NCBI RefSeq assembly: GCF_900106945.1
Contig: NZ_FNNE01000006.1
Location: 248,001 to 312,000 of the forward strand
Length of the DNA stretch: 64,000 nucleotides
From: Marinobacter mobilis
GTDB taxonomy: Bacteria > Pseudomonadota > Gammaproteobacteria > Pseudomonadales > Oleiphilaceae
Direction of reading: 5' to 3'
The position numbers were made by a program, and so were the translations under genes. Below, piece by piece: positions 1 through 9,493 of the stretch (position 1 is the stretch's first letter; each line of letters starts with the position of its first letter). Below the pieces are notes generated by a model. It saw only the letters and a list, made by a program, of their open reading frames with translations, ran no database searches and had not been told where the DNA came from.

Positions 1-549
1 CTTCGTCATGTCGGGATGAATCCGACCCGGGTGGGGGTGATCAATATTCTCCGGCTCATGGGAGCGGATATCGAGATCGCCAACGAACGCGACATTGGCG
101 GTGAACCGGTTGCCGATCTTCGGGTACGTTCTGCCAACCTTAAAGGCATCGATATTCCTGAGGATCAGGTGCCGCTGGCCATTGATGAGTTCCCTGTGTT
201 GTTCATCGCAGCTGCGTGTGCGGAAGGGGAAACCATCCTTCGTGGCGCCGAGGAATTGCGGGTCAAGGAAAGTGACCGGATTCAGGTCATGGCCGATGGT
301 CTGGCAGCGATTGGCGTGCAGACCACGGTGACTCCAGATGGCATTGTGATCACTGGTGGCCAGACTATGGTTGGCGGTACCGTTGACAGCCATGGCGATC
401 ACCGTATCGCGATGTCGTTTGCGGTGGCTTCGCTGCGCGCTGAGGGCGAAATCGAGGTGACCGACTGCGCGAATGTGGCGACGTCGTTCCCCGGGTTCGT
501 GGAGCTGGCGCAGTCGACGGGCATCCAGATTGTTGCCGAGGGGATCTGA
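1..549 (+). CDS. aroA: 3-phosphoshikimate 1-carboxyvinyltransferase (EPSP synthase), C-terminal part
   Basis: EPSP synthase joins shikimate-3-phosphate and phosphoenolpyruvate in the chorismate pathway in the cytoplasm. Only the last 182 codons are present; the frame is open to the left edge. Visible family motifs are the acidic active-site stretch IDEFPVLFIAAA, the KESDRI motif and the near-terminal DHRIAMSFAVA. It is followed after 3 bp by cmk, the usual order in gammaproteobacteria, so the two are probably co-transcribed. In pseudomonads and relatives aroA is often the 3' half of a tyrA-aroA fusion; this cannot be judged here because the 5' half lies outside the window. Confidence 0.95.
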   Translation, partial: LRHVGMNPTRVGVINILRLMGADIEIANERDIGGEPVADLRVRSANLKGIDIPEDQVPLAIDEFPVLFIAAACAEGETILRGAEELRVKESDRIQVMADGLAAIGVQTTVTPDGIVITGGQTMVGGTVDSHGDHRIAMSFAVASLRAEGEIEVTDCANVATSFPGFVELAQSTGIQIVAEGI

Positions 550-552
550 TCA

Positions 553-1233
553 ATGACACAGAGTCCGGTTCCGGTCATTACCATTGATGGTCCCAGCGGT
601 GCCGGAAAAGGCACCGTCACGCAGATGCTGGCCCGCCGGCTGGGCTGGCACCTGCTCGACAGCGGCGCCCTGTACCGGTTGACCGCGTTGGCGGCGGTGC
701 GGCAAGGGGTGCCCTTTGATGACGAGCCTGGTCTGGTTCGGGTGGCGGCGTCCCTGGATGTGCGTTTTGAACCGACACCTGCAGGGGGGCCGGTTCGAGT
801 CATCCTGGCAGGAGAAGATGTGACCGCAGAGGTCCGTACCGAGAGTGCCGGAGATAATGCCTCCAAGGTCGCAGTCATTCAGGCGGTGCGGGATGCGTTG
901 TTGCAGCGCCAGCGTGATTTTCGGCAGGCGCCGGGGCTGGTGGCTGATGGTCGTGATATGGGCACCGTGGTATTTCCTGACGCACCCACCAAGATTTTCC
1001 TCACCGCCAGCGCCGAAGAACGGGCGCAACGGCGTTATCGTCAGTTGAAGGATGCGGGGCTCAGTGTTAACATTGACGCCCTTTTAGACGAGATACGGGC
1101 GCGTGATGATCGTGATATGAACCGGTCAGCCGCCCCACTCAAACCCGCAGATGATGCGCAAGTCATTGATTCTACGGGGTTGGGTATCGAAGAGGTGTTA
1201 GGGAAGGTGATGGCCGCAGCAGGTCAGGCCTGA
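553..1233 (+). CDS. cmk: Cytidylate kinase
   Basis: Phosphorylates CMP and dCMP with ATP in pyrimidine nucleotide salvage. The 226-residue length is normal for the bacterial enzyme. The P-loop [13 protein letters not shown] lies near residue 10, followed by the CMP-binding region LLDSGALYR, and the conserved [12 protein letters not shown] lies near residue 133. The ATG comes 3 bp after the aroA stop, which suggests translational coupling. rpsA follows after a 130-bp leader. Confidence 0.96.
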   Translation: MTQSPVPVITIDGPSGAGKGTVTQMLARRLGWHLLDSGALYRLTALAAVRQGVPFDDEPGLVRVAASLDVRFEPTPAGGPVRVILAGEDVTAEVRTESAGDNASKVAVIQAVRDALLQRQRDFRQAPGLVADGRDMGTVVFPDAPTKIFLTASAEERAQRRYRQLKDAGLSVNIDALLDEIRARDDRDMNRSAAPLKPADDAQVIDSTGLGIEEVLGKVMAAAGQA

Positions 1234-1363
1234 CCGCACCTTTTTGTCGTTGGAATGCCGTATGCGGCGTAATTCGGCCAGCCACTGGTCGTATACGGCA
1301 AATTACTAACAGACCGTGTTGCTGGTAGCACGGAGTTAACTTGCGTTGATCATAGGACACATA
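1234..1363 (+). promoter_or_regulatory. rpsA leader and probable promoter region
   Basis: This 130-bp stretch separates cmk from the rpsA start. A ribosome binding site AGGA at about 1354-1357 precedes the ATG at 1364. Self-complementary parts (CCGTAT near 1258 and ATACGG near 1294) could form a long hairpin. In Escherichia coli the rpsA leader folds into hairpins and S1 represses its own translation; that this leader does the same is inference. I found no convincing -35/-10 pair. Confidence 0.4.
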
Positions 1364-3055
1364 ATGACCGAGAGCTTTGCGGATCTTTTTGAAGAAAGCC
1401 TGAAAGAAATTGACATGCAGCCGGGTTCCATTGTTCAGGGAACCGTAGTTGATGTCGACAACGACTGGGTCACCGTTAACGCCGGACTGAAGTCCGAAGG
1501 CGTTATCCCCGCCTCCCAGTTCCTGAACGAAAAAGGCGAGTTGGAAATTGCCATCGGCGATGTTGTCGATGTAGCTCTCGACGCTGTGGAAGACGGCTTC
1601 GGTGAAACCCGTCTGTCCCGTGAGAAGGCCAAGCGTGCAGAAGCCTGGAAGGTACTTGAGAAGTCCTTCGAAGCTGAGGAAGTGGTTAAGGGTATTATCA
1701 ATGGCAAGGTCAAGGGTGGTTTCACCGTCGATCTGGCCGGCATCCGTGCCTTCCTGCCTGGCTCTCTGGTAGATGTTCGTCCGGTTCGCGATACCGCGCA
1801 CCTGGAGAACAAAGAACTTGAATTCAAAGTTATCAAGCTGGACCAGAAGCGTAACAACGTGGTTGTTTCACGCCGCGCCGTTCTGGAAGCTGAAAACAGT
1901 GCTGAGCGTGATGCACTGCTCGAAACCCTGACCGAAGGTCTGGAAATCAAGGGTATCGTCAAGAACCTGACCGACTACGGTGCATTCGTAGATCTGGGCG
2001 GCGTTGACGGCCTGCTGCACATCACCGATATGGCCTGGAAGCGCATCAAGCATCCGAGCGAAATCGTTAACGTTGGTGACGAGATCAACGTTAAGGTCCT
2101 GAAGTTCGACCGTGAGCGCAACCGTGTATCCCTGGGTCTGAAGCAGCTGGGCGAAGATCCCTGGGTTGATATCAAGGGTCGTTACCCTGAGAACGCGAAG
2201 GTCAAGGCTCGCGTTACCAATCTGACCGACTACGGCTGCTTTGCCGAGCTGGAAGAGGGTGTTGAAGGTCTGGTTCACGTATCCGAAATGGATTGGACCA
2301 ACAAGAACATCCATCCGTCCAAGGTTGTTCAGGTAGGCGACGAAGTTGACGTGATGATTCTCGATATCGACGAAGAGCGTCGTCGTATCTCCCTGGGTAT
2401 CAAGCAGTGTGTAGCTAACCCGTGGGAAGAGTTCTCCGGCAACTTCAACAAAGGCGACCGTATCTCCGGTAAGATCAAGTCCATCACTGACTTTGGTATC
2501 TTCATCGGTCTGGACGGTGGTATCGACGGTCTGGTTCACCTGTCCGACATCAGCTGGAACGAAGCTGGCGAAGAAGCGGTTCGTGAATACAAGAAGGGTG
2601 ACGAAGTTGAAACCGTTATCCTGTCTGTTGATCCCGAGCGTGAGCGCATCTCTCTGGGCATCAAGCAGCTGGAAAGCGATCCGTTTGCCGAGTTCGTTCA
2701 GCTGAACGACAAGGGCTCCATCGTCAAGGGTACTGTTTCTGCGGTTGACGCAAAGGCTGCCACCATTGCCCTGAATGATGAAGTTGAAGCGGTGCTGAAG
2801 GCTTCTGAAATCAGCCGTGACCGTGTTGAAGATGCTCGCAACGCGCTGAACGAAGGCGACGAAGTTGAAGCCAAGATCATCAGCATCGATCGCAAGAACC
2901 GCGTTATCAACCTGTCCGTCAAGTCCAAGGACGTTGACGAAGACAAGCAGGCGCTTGACAACGTGCGTAGCAAGGCGGCAGAAACTTCTGGTGCGACCAC
3001 CATCGGTGATCTCATCAAGGAGCAGATGCAGCAGCAGAACGCTAACAAGGACTAA
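1364..3055 (+). CDS. rpsA: 30S ribosomal protein S1
   Basis: S1 binds mRNA on the 30S subunit and promotes initiation on structured or weak leaders. The protein is 563 residues, close to the 557 of E. coli, and begins [13 protein letters not shown]. Six successive S1 OB-fold repeats are visible through recurring patterns such as [37 protein letters not shown] and [19 protein letters not shown]; the first two diverge, as is usual. The ATG at 1364 with AGGA upstream is preferred over an in-frame TTG at 1346 that would add six residues. A strong terminator follows. Confidence 0.98.
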   Translation: MTESFADLFEESLKEIDMQPGSIVQGTVVDVDNDWVTVNAGLKSEGVIPASQFLNEKGELEIAIGDVVDVALDAVEDGFGETRLSREKAKRAEAWKVLEKSFEAEEVVKGIINGKVKGGFTVDLAGIRAFLPGSLVDVRPVRDTAHLENKELEFKVIKLDQKRNNVVVSRRAVLEAENSAERDALLETLTEGLEIKGIVKNLTDYGAFVDLGGVDGLLHITDMAWKRIKHPSEIVNVGDEINVKVLKFDRERNRVSLGLKQLGEDPWVDIKGRYPENAKVKARVTNLTDYGCFAELEEGVEGLVHVSEMDWTNKNIHPSKVVQVGDEVDVMILDIDEERRRISLGIKQCVANPWEEFSGNFNKGDRISGKIKSITDFGIFIGLDGGIDGLVHLSDISWNEAGEEAVREYKKGDEVETVILSVDPERERISLGIKQLESDPFAEFVQLNDKGSIVKGTVSAVDAKAATIALNDEVEAVLKASEISRDRVEDARNALNEGDEVEAKIISIDRKNRVINLSVKSKDVDEDKQALDNVRSKAAETSGATTIGDLIKEQMQQQNANKD

Positions 3056-3072
3056 TCCTCCTTCTTAGTAAG

Positions 3073-3103
3073 AAAAAACGGGCTGTAACAGCCCGTTTTT
3101 TTT
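3073..3103 (+). terminator. Rho-independent terminator of rpsA
   Basis: The GC-rich arms CGGGCTG and CAGCCCG pair around a TAA loop. They are flanked by an A run (3073-3078) and a T run of eight (3096-3103). It lies 18 bp after the rpsA stop codon. Confidence 0.9.
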
Positions 3104-3188
3104 GTGTTTTTTTCTGGTTTGGCTAAACTAGAGGCATAAGCTGCCTGCTGCAGCTTCACCCCTATAAGAATGAAGAGGGATAAGCCTC

Positions 3189-3485
3189 ATGACGAAGTCT
3201 GAACTGGTAGAGTTGATTGCGTCCAAGCAAACCCAGCTTTCCGTGAAAGATGTAGAGCTGGCTGTAAAAACCATCATTGAACACATGTCGCAGTCGCTGG
3301 CGGACGGTCAGCGTATTGAGATACGTGGTTTTGGCAGTTTTTCCCTCCATCACCGGGCGGCCCGCACTGGCCGCAACCCTAAGACCGGTGATGCGGTGCA
3401 GTTGCCGGCCAAGTTCGTTCCTCACTTCAAGCCGGGTAAAGAGCTTCGAGAGCAGGTCAACGACAGCATGAAGCAGGGCTACTGA
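3189..3485 (+). CDS. ihfB: Integration host factor subunit beta
   Basis: IHF beta pairs with IHF alpha to bind specific sites and bend DNA sharply, shaping promoters, recombination and replication. The 98 residues match the family length. The sequence begins [11 protein letters not shown] and carries the HU/IHF signature [20 protein letters not shown], with the conserved proline of the DNA-intercalating arm a little downstream. It sits between the rpsA terminator and lapA, the typical gammaproteobacterial order. The transcription start is probably in the 85-bp gap after the terminator. Confidence 0.97.
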   Translation: MTKSELVELIASKQTQLSVKDVELAVKTIIEHMSQSLADGQRIEIRGFGSFSLHHRAARTGRNPKTGDAVQLPAKFVPHFKPGKELREQVNDSMKQGY

Positions 3486-3555
3486 GCAGTGTGTCTGGGC
3501 TGCCAGTCAGATTTGCCCTGTTTTTGATGGAACAGATCAAAGGGAGTTAGCGTTA

Positions 3556-3858
3556 ATGGCCGGGTTGCAGAAGATCCTGATCGTACTGTTGGTGCTGATT
3601 CTGGTTCTGGTGGCGTTGGTGTTTTCTCTGAACAACCAGATGGCGGTGGCACTTAATTTTCTGGTGTTCGAGACTCAGCCCCACGGAATTGCTGTCTGGA
3701 TCATTATGTCTTTTGTTCTGGGGGGGCTTTCTGGCATCCTTATCACCGTACTGGCGACGTTTCGCACTTCGGTTTCCCGTCGCCAGTTGCAGAAGCGCCT
3801 GACTCGCGCCGAGCGGGCACTGGAGGAATCGAAGGGTCACTCTAACCGGACGCTTTAA
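3556..3858 (+). CDS. lapA: LapA-type inner-membrane protein (DUF1049)
   Basis: LapA (YciS) works with LapB to coordinate lipopolysaccharide assembly at the inner membrane. The 100-residue protein has two hydrophobic segments, about residues 5-25 (LIVLLVLILVLVALVFSL) and 45-68, followed by a basic C-terminal helix (RRQLQKRLTRAERALEE) that should be cytoplasmic. It overlaps lapB by one base (TAATG), which implies coupling. Assignment rests on length, topology and neighbours. Confidence 0.88.
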   Translation: MAGLQKILIVLLVLILVLVALVFSLNNQMAVALNFLVFETQPHGIAVWIIMSFVLGGLSGILITVLATFRTSVSRRQLQKRLTRAERALEESKGHSNRTL

Positions 3859-5027
3859 TGGATATCGTTTTTCAGTGGCTGCTGTTGACGGCTGCGGTTG
3901 CTGCTGGGTGGTTCATGGGGCGATTCGGTCGCTCCTCGCGGCGCAACAGTCGTTCTGTCTCCGATGAGGCCTCCGTCAGGGATCGGCTGCAATTCCTGTT
4001 TACCAATTACTCAGACCAGGCGGTCGAGAATTTTGTGCAGTCGCTTGCGGTCAATGCTGAAACCGTGGCGCTGCATCTTTCCATCGGATCCCATTTCCGC
4101 AATAAGGGCGAAACTGACCGGGCCATTGTGATTCATCAGAATCTGCTTGCCCGCCCGGAGCTGTCAACCCGTTACCAGCCTCAAGTTACCTTTGAGCTTT
4201 CTCTTGATTATACCGCTGCCGGTCTGCTCGATCGTTCAGAGGCGTTGCTGCACCAGTTGATGGGTGATCGTGACTATGGTCGCAAGGCGGCAGACCAGCT
4301 GATAGAGCTGTATCAGCAGGAGCGGGAGTGGGGCAAGGCGGGGCAGGTGGCCAAGACCCTGCGGGCGAATCGTGTCGATCCCGAGCTGGATAAGAAGCTT
4401 GCCTACATCACGTGTGAGCTTGCTGATCAGGCGGTCGCTGATGATGATCGCTGGACTGCAAACAAGCTGATCAAGGAAGCGCTGGAGTACGACCGTTCCT
4501 GTATTCGTGCGACGTTTATCCAGATCAAGTTGCTGGTGCGCCAAGGCAGCTATAAAGAGGCTTCGCAGCAGTGCATCAGGGTATTTGACCAGAACACAGA
4601 CTTTGGCCCGGAGGCCATTGATCGTTTGATGAAGTTGGAGCGGGAGCATGGTGACGTCCGCCGCCTTGTCAGGAAGCTTCGCAAGCTTTATGACAGCTGG
4701 CCGAGTACCAGCCTGTTGCTGGCGGTGGTGGAATCGGTAGAAAAGGCAGATGGGCGTGCGGGAGCCATTGACCTGTTAAGGCATGAGCTTGAGATACGGC
4801 CCAGTGTGCGTGGCTTGCTCCGCTTGGTGGAGTTGGCAGGGTATGAGAAAGGGATGACGACGGATGAGGGGCGGCTGGTGAGTCGGATTGGTCACCTGAT
4901 TCTGGCGAACCGTCCGATCTACCGATGTGTCAGTTGTGGTTTTTCCGGGCAGCAGTTGCACTGGTTGTGTCCAAGTTGCAAGACCTGGGAGTCCGTGCGC
5001 CCGATACAGGGTGTAGAGGCGGAGTGA
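3858..5027 (+). CDS. lapB: Lipopolysaccharide assembly protein B (TPR and rubredoxin-like)
   Basis: LapB (YciM) is a membrane-anchored adaptor that, in E. coli, directs FtsH to degrade LpxC and so limits LPS synthesis. The 389-residue length matches the family. An N-terminal membrane segment (residues 4-20) is followed by a long series of helical TPR-like repeats. A C-terminal rubredoxin-like metal knuckle has paired cysteines in RCVSCGFSG and LCPSCKTW. The ATG overlaps the lapA stop. pyrF follows after 40 bp. Confidence 0.95.
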   Translation: MDIVFQWLLLTAAVAAGWFMGRFGRSSRRNSRSVSDEASVRDRLQFLFTNYSDQAVENFVQSLAVNAETVALHLSIGSHFRNKGETDRAIVIHQNLLARPELSTRYQPQVTFELSLDYTAAGLLDRSEALLHQLMGDRDYGRKAADQLIELYQQEREWGKAGQVAKTLRANRVDPELDKKLAYITCELADQAVADDDRWTANKLIKEALEYDRSCIRATFIQIKLLVRQGSYKEASQQCIRVFDQNTDFGPEAIDRLMKLEREHGDVRRLVRKLRKLYDSWPSTSLLLAVVESVEKADGRAGAIDLLRHELEIRPSVRGLLRLVELAGYEKGMTTDEGRLVSRIGHLILANRPIYRCVSCGFSGQQLHWLCPSCKTWESVRPIQGVEAE

Positions 5028-5067
5028 GAACCTCGAAAGAATCAATACCGGATAGGTGAATACGAAC

Positions 5068-5772
5068 ATGCAGAAAGATCCGAAAATCATCGTTGCTCTG
5101 GACTTCCCGTCGGAGGAGCCGGCGTTGGCCCTGGTGGACTCCCTGAATCCGGAGCTGTGCCGGCTCAAGGTGGGCAAGGAGTTGTTTACCCGCTCTGGTC
5201 CGGCGCTGGTGAAATCCCTTCAGGCGCGCGGCTTCGAGGTCTTCCTGGATCTCAAGTTTCACGACATTCCCAATACCACCTCGGCGGCGGTGGCTGCGGC
5301 TGCGGATCTGGGGGTGTGGATGGTGAATGTTCATGCCTCCGGTGGTGCCCGCATGATGGAGGCCTGTCGTACCCGCCTGGAATCCTTTGGCGCGGACCGG
5401 CCTTTACTGATTGCTGTTACGGTGCTGACCAGCATGGGGGATGACGATTTGCGGGGTATAGGGATTGATGTCTCGCCGGCCGAGCAGGTTTCCCGGCTGG
5501 CTGCGCTGACCGCGGATTGTGGCCTGGATGGCGTGGTCTGTTCGGCGCAGGAAGCGCCCAAGCTCAAAGCTGAGCATGGGTCGGGGTTCAGGCTGGTGAC
5601 TCCGGGTATTCGTCCGCTGACGGCAGATAAGGGGGATCAGCAGCGCATCATGACGCCGGCAGATGCTCTCAGGGCAGGCTCGGACTACCTGGTGATTGGT
5701 CGTCCTGTTACCCAGGCGGCGGACCCTTTGGCGGCTCTTGAAGCCATTCATGCCGAGGTTGCCGGGCTCTGA
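5068..5772 (+). CDS. pyrF: Orotidine 5'-phosphate decarboxylase
   Basis: Converts OMP to UMP, the last step of de novo pyrimidine synthesis. The TIM-barrel motifs are clear: IIVALDFPS at the N-terminus, the catalytic [10 protein letters not shown] near residue 60, and the phosphate-binding end VTPGIRP and [11 protein letters not shown]. The ATG at 5068 is preceded by AGGTGA at 5054-5059; an in-frame GTG at 5056 would overlap that site and is rejected. The product is 234 residues, typical for the gammaproteobacterial enzyme. Confidence 0.97.
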   Translation: MQKDPKIIVALDFPSEEPALALVDSLNPELCRLKVGKELFTRSGPALVKSLQARGFEVFLDLKFHDIPNTTSAAVAAAADLGVWMVNVHASGGARMMEACRTRLESFGADRPLLIAVTVLTSMGDDDLRGIGIDVSPAEQVSRLAALTADCGLDGVVCSAQEAPKLKAEHGSGFRLVTPGIRPLTADKGDQQRIMTPADALRAGSDYLVIGRPVTQAADPLAALEAIHAEVAGL

Positions 5773-5888
5773 GGATTTCGTGGTGTCTGGCCGCTGGCCT
5801 GTCGGTCATTCTGACAGGTTGCGGCTGGCATTATCGGGGGCAGGCTGGGTTGGGTCGTGGATGCCTGGTCTGGATAAGCTTAGGGCAA

Positions 5889-5925
5889 TAAAAAAGCCCG
5901 CTAACTCAGAGAATTAGCGGGCTTT
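5889..5925 (-). terminator. Terminator downstream of tRNA-Asn (leftward)
   Basis: A 12-bp perfect stem (AAAGCCCGCTAA at 5893-5904 with TTAGCGGGCTTT at 5914-5925) encloses a 9-nt loop. On the minus strand it ends in a T run, so it mainly serves the leftward tRNA-Asn. With only TTT on the plus strand it could weakly stop transcription from pyrF. Confidence 0.8.
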
Positions 5926-5933
5926 CAGAATAG

Positions 5934-6009
5934 TGGCTCCCCGACCTGGGCTCGAACCAGGGACAAACGGATTAACAGTCCGTTGCTCTACCAACTGAGC
6001 TATCGGGGA
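5934..6009 (-). tRNA. tRNA-Asn (anticodon GTT)
   Basis: The reverse strand folds as a 76-nt tRNA including the encoded CCA end (5934-5936). The acceptor arm TCCCCGA pairs with TCGGGGA, the D-arm region reads AGCTCAGTTGGTAGAGC, the anticodon loop is CTGTTAATC (anticodon GTT), and the T-arm is GGTTCGAGC. It is base-for-base identical to the copy at 20636-20711. Confidence 0.98.
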
Positions 6010-6033
6010 ACGTCGTCATGTGACGAGGCGCGT

Positions 6034-6062
6034 ATATTAAGTTGGTGATAGCGCCTCGTCAA
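6034..6062 (-). promoter_or_regulatory. Sigma-70 type promoter of tRNA-Asn (first copy)
   Basis: On the minus strand a -35 element TTGACG (6057-6062) and a -10 element TAATAT (6034-6039) are separated by exactly 17 bp. A GC-rich discriminator (ACGCGCC) follows, a feature of stringently controlled stable-RNA promoters. The promoter is enclosed by a perfect inverted repeat (6022-6031 and 6051-6060). Confidence 0.75.
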
Positions 6063-6079
6063 CCCCTCAAACGATTTTT

Positions 6080-7264
6080 TTACCCGAGTGCTTTCTGCAG
6101 ACGTTCAATGGCCTTCTGCAGGTTCTCCATGCTGGTCGCAAAGCTCAGACGCATATGGCCCGGGCTTCCGAATGCGGAGCCGGGAACCAGGGCAACACCG
6201 GCTTCACTGAGCAGCTTCTCGGCGAACTCTACGTCGTTGCTGGCGCTGTCGTCGGCGTCGATGGCACCCTGAAAGCTTGGGAATACATAAAAGGTACCAT
6301 CACCATTGAGGCACTCTACGCCAGGCAGCTTGTTGAGGGCTTCTACCAGGTAGTCGTGGCGTTCCTTGAATGCCTTGACCATCTCGCCGACACACTCCTG
6401 TTGGCCATCCAGTGCAGCCTGGGCCGCGGCCTGGGAAATGGAAGCCGGGTTGGAGGTGCTCTGGGACTGGATTTTCTTCATGGCGCCAATAACCCGGGCC
6501 GGGCCGGCTGCATAACCAATGCGCCAGCCTGTCATGGAGTAGGCCTTGGATACGCCATTGAGAACGAAGGTGCGGTCATACAGCTCAGGCGTTGCGTTGA
6601 GAATGTTGCAGAACGGCTGGCCGGTCCAAAGAATTGGCTCGTACATATCATCCGTGGCCACCATGACCTGCGGGTGCTTCTTCAGCACTTCGCCAATCGC
6701 CTTCAGCTCGTCCAGGGTATACGCCATGCCGCTCGGGTTTGACGGGCTGTTGATAACAAACAGGCGAGTGCGTTCAGTAATGGCCGCCTCGAGCTGCTCT
6801 GCGGTGATCTTGAAGCGGGTGGCCGCAGAGGTTTCAATAACCACGGGTTTGCCTTCGGCGACCAGAACCATGTCTGGGTAGGAGACCCAGTACGGCGCCG
6901 GAATGATGGCCTCGTCACCCGGGTTCAGGATGGCCAGGGCAAGGTTGAAGAAGCTCTGCTTGCCGCCGCTGGAAACCAGAATCTGGTTGGCTTCGTAGTC
7001 GAGGCCATTATCCCGCTTGAATTTGTTGATGATGGCTTTTTTGAGCGCAGGGGTACCGTCAACAGCTGTGTACTTGGTCTGACCGGCCTTGATCGCCTCA
7101 ATGGCAGCGTTCTTGATATGATCCGGTGTATCGAAGTCAGGCTCCCCGGCACCCAGGCCGATAATGTCCTGGCCTGCGGCGCGAAGTTCGGCCGCTTTGT
7201 TGGTGACTGCGAGAGTGGGAGATGGCTTGATGGCCTGTACTCGGCTGGAAAGTTGAAGGTCCAA
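6080..7264 (-). CDS. Pyridoxal-phosphate aminotransferase, aspartate/aromatic class Ib
   Basis: A fold-type I PLP enzyme that moves amino groups between aspartate or a similar amino acid and 2-oxoglutarate. Family landmarks are GAGEPDFDTPDHIK near the N-terminus, NSPSNPSGMAY, and the PLP-lysine motif VSKAYSMTGWRIGY. The start is taken as TTG at 7264, preceded by AAGGAG with 8-nt spacing, giving 394 residues, the usual length for this subgroup. The open frame continues upstream, but that would overlap uvrB. Exact substrate cannot be read from sequence; close relatives are annotated aspC or aatA. Confidence 0.9.
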   Translation of the reverse strand: MDLQLSSRVQAIKPSPTLAVTNKAAELRAAGQDIIGLGAGEPDFDTPDHIKNAAIEAIKAGQTKYTAVDGTPALKKAIINKFKRDNGLDYEANQILVSSGGKQSFFNLALAILNPGDEAIIPAPYWVSYPDMVLVAEGKPVVIETSAATRFKITAEQLEAAITERTRLFVINSPSNPSGMAYTLDELKAIGEVLKKHPQVMVATDDMYEPILWTGQPFCNILNATPELYDRTFVLNGVSKAYSMTGWRIGYAAGPARVIGAMKKIQSQSTSNPASISQAAAQAALDGQQECVGEMVKAFKERHDYLVEALNKLPGVECLNGDGTFYVFPSFQGAIDADDSASNDVEFAEKLLSEAGVALVPGSAFGSPGHMRLSFATSMENLQKAIERLQKALG

Positions 7265-7423
7265 ACTTGCGCTCCTTGAAAGCTGCGTCTGAGATAGCGA
7301 CGCCGGTGAAATCGCAGGAAATACCTGGCCGGCGTTAAACCCGCAGATGGTAACATGAAGCCTGGCTGAGGATAAGACAGGTTGGCCGTTCAAATGCAGG
7401 AAAACGGAGGATAAAACGCCGCC

Positions 7424-9487
7424 ATGGCAAAAGATGACCATGATAACGACCGTCGCGGTAATCCCTTTCGGGTCCATTCCGCTTTCCAGCCATCCGGCGA
7501 CCAGCCCGGCGCGATTGCAGGCCTGGTGGATGGGATAGGGTCCGGTCTGGCGCACCAGACCTTGTTGGGGGTCACCGGCTCGGGCAAGACCTTTACTATC
7601 GCCAATGTGATCGAACAGGTGCAGCGCCCGACGATCATCATGGCTCACAACAAGACTCTGGCCGCTCAGCTCTACGGCGAGTTCCGTGAATTTTTCCCGG
7701 ATAACGCGGTGGAGTACTTCGTGTCTTACTACGATTACTATCAGCCCGAAGCCTATGTGCCGTCATCGGATACCTTCATCGAGAAGGATGCCTCGATCAA
7801 CGAGCATATCGAGCAGATGCGATTGTCCGCTACCAAGGCCTTGCTGGAACGGCCGGACGCGATCATTGTCGCAACGGTTTCCGCCATCTACGGTCTGGGT
7901 GACCCGCAGTCCTATCTCAAGATGATGCTGCACCTTGACCGAGGTGATCAGGTGGATCAGCGCGCGATCCTGCGGCGGTTGGCGGAATTGCAGTACACCC
8001 GTAATGACGTTGAATTTCATCGCGCCAACTATCGTGTGCGGGGAGAGGTGATTGATGTGTTCCCGGCCGAATCCGAGAAAGAGGCGATCCGGATAGAGCT
8101 GTTTGACGATGAGGTCGAGAACCTCAGCTATTTTGATCCGCTTACCGGTGAACTGTTGCGGCGGGTACCCAGGGTCACGATTTATCCTAAGTCCCATTAC
8201 GTAACCCCTCGTCAGACGGTGCTTGATGCGGTTGAGCGGATCAAGGAAGAGCTCGACGGCCGGTTGGCCCAGTTACGGGATAACAGCCGGCTGGTGGAAG
8301 CCCAGCGGCTGGAAGAGCGCACCCGTTACGATGTCGAAATGATGCTGGAGCTGGGGTACTGCAACGGCATTGAGAACTACTCCCGTTACCTGTCCGGTCG
8401 GCGACCTGGCGAAGCGCCGCCCACGCTGTTTGATTACCTGCCACCCAACGCCTTGTTGGTGGTGGATGAGTCTCACGTCACCATTCCGCAGATTGGCGCC
8501 ATGTACAAGGGCGACCGTTCTCGCAAGGAAACCCTGGTCGAGTATGGTTTCCGGCTGCCGTCCGCGTTGGATAACCGCCCCATGCGCTTTGATGAGTGGG
8601 AGCGCATTGCGCCACAGATGGTGTTCGTATCGGCTACGCCCGGTAACTACGAAGCCGAGCATGCCGGGCAGGTGGTGGAGCAGGTGGTCCGGCCGACCGG
8701 CTTGCTTGATCCGGAGATCGAGGTGCGTCCGGCATCGACCCAGGTGGACGATTTGCTGTCTGAGATCCATGCCCGCGTCGCTGTGGATGAGCGGGTGCTG
8801 GTGACCACCTTGACCAAGCGGATGGCAGAGGATCTTACCGATTTTCTGCTGGATCATGACATTCGGGTTCGCTACCTGCATTCAGATATCGATACGGTTG
8901 AACGGGTAGAAATCATCCGTGATCTCCGCCAGGGCAAATTTGATGTATTGGTTGGTATCAACCTGTTGAGGGAAGGTCTGGACATGCCGGAAGTCTCGCT
9001 GGTCGCGATTCTGGACGCCGATAAGGAAGGTTTCCTGCGTTCCGAGCGTTCTCTGATCCAGACCATCGGGCGGGCAGCCCGTAATGTAAACGGCAAGGCG
9101 ATTCTCTACGGCGATCGCATCACCGGTTCCATGCAGCGGGCCATTGATGAAACGGGGCGTCGCCGGATCAAGCAGCAGGAACATAACGAGGCGCACGGAA
9201 TTACCCCGACCGGACTGAACAAGAAGATCTCCGACATCATGGAAGGCGCCGGCGGAACCTCCGGCCGCGGTCGTCGCAAGCCCGAGCGTCCAGGGGAGCA
9301 GGCGGCGGAAGAGGCTGAAAAATACCGCATCAAGGCACATGGCCATTCGCCGCAGCAGTTGCTCAAGGATATCGCTGAGTTGGAGGACCAGATGTACAAG
9401 GCCGCCTCGGAGCTGGACTTCGAAACCGCCGCGCGGCTGCGAGATGAAATTGCCGAGCTTAAGGAAGCTGCGATCCGTACCGCCTGA
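7424..9487 (+). CDS. uvrB: Excinuclease ABC subunit B
   Basis: UvrB is the damage-verifying helicase-like subunit of nucleotide excision repair. It has Walker A ([10 protein letters not shown], near residue 40), the beta-hairpin region [12 protein letters not shown] that inserts between strands, helicase motifs including [12 protein letters not shown] and SATPGNYE, and the motif VI region [17 protein letters not shown]. The C-terminal UVR coiled coil that binds UvrC is present ([20 protein letters not shown]). Length, 687 residues, is close to the usual 670. It is divergent from the aminotransferase. Confidence 0.98.
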   Translation: MAKDDHDNDRRGNPFRVHSAFQPSGDQPGAIAGLVDGIGSGLAHQTLLGVTGSGKTFTIANVIEQVQRPTIIMAHNKTLAAQLYGEFREFFPDNAVEYFVSYYDYYQPEAYVPSSDTFIEKDASINEHIEQMRLSATKALLERPDAIIVATVSAIYGLGDPQSYLKMMLHLDRGDQVDQRAILRRLAELQYTRNDVEFHRANYRVRGEVIDVFPAESEKEAIRIELFDDEVENLSYFDPLTGELLRRVPRVTIYPKSHYVTPRQTVLDAVERIKEELDGRLAQLRDNSRLVEAQRLEERTRYDVEMMLELGYCNGIENYSRYLSGRRPGEAPPTLFDYLPPNALLVVDESHVTIPQIGAMYKGDRSRKETLVEYGFRLPSALDNRPMRFDEWERIAPQMVFVSATPGNYEAEHAGQVVEQVVRPTGLLDPEIEVRPASTQVDDLLSEIHARVAVDERVLVTTLTKRMAEDLTDFLLDHDIRVRYLHSDIDTVERVEIIRDLRQGKFDVLVGINLLREGLDMPEVSLVAILDADKEGFLRSERSLIQTIGRAARNVNGKAILYGDRITGSMQRAIDETGRRRIKQQEHNEAHGITPTGLNKKISDIMEGAGGTSGRGRRKPERPGEQAAEEAEKYRIKAHGHSPQQLLKDIAELEDQMYKAASELDFETAARLRDEIAELKEAAIRTA

Positions 9488-9493
9488 GGTTCA

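Noticed and set aside
1346..1363. Six-residue N-terminal extension of ribosomal protein S1
   Set aside because: The TTG has no ribosome binding site and would place the real one inside the coding region; family proteins start at MTESF.
7365..7385. LexA-box-like sequence before uvrB (CTGAGGATAAGACAG)
   Set aside because: The spacing between half-sites is one base short and only the ACAG half is right, so SOS control is not supported.
7265..7648. N-terminal extension of the aminotransferase frame
   Set aside because: It would overlap uvrB by more than 200 bp and gives a sequence not typical for the family. The TTG at 7264 with AAGGAG fits the family start.
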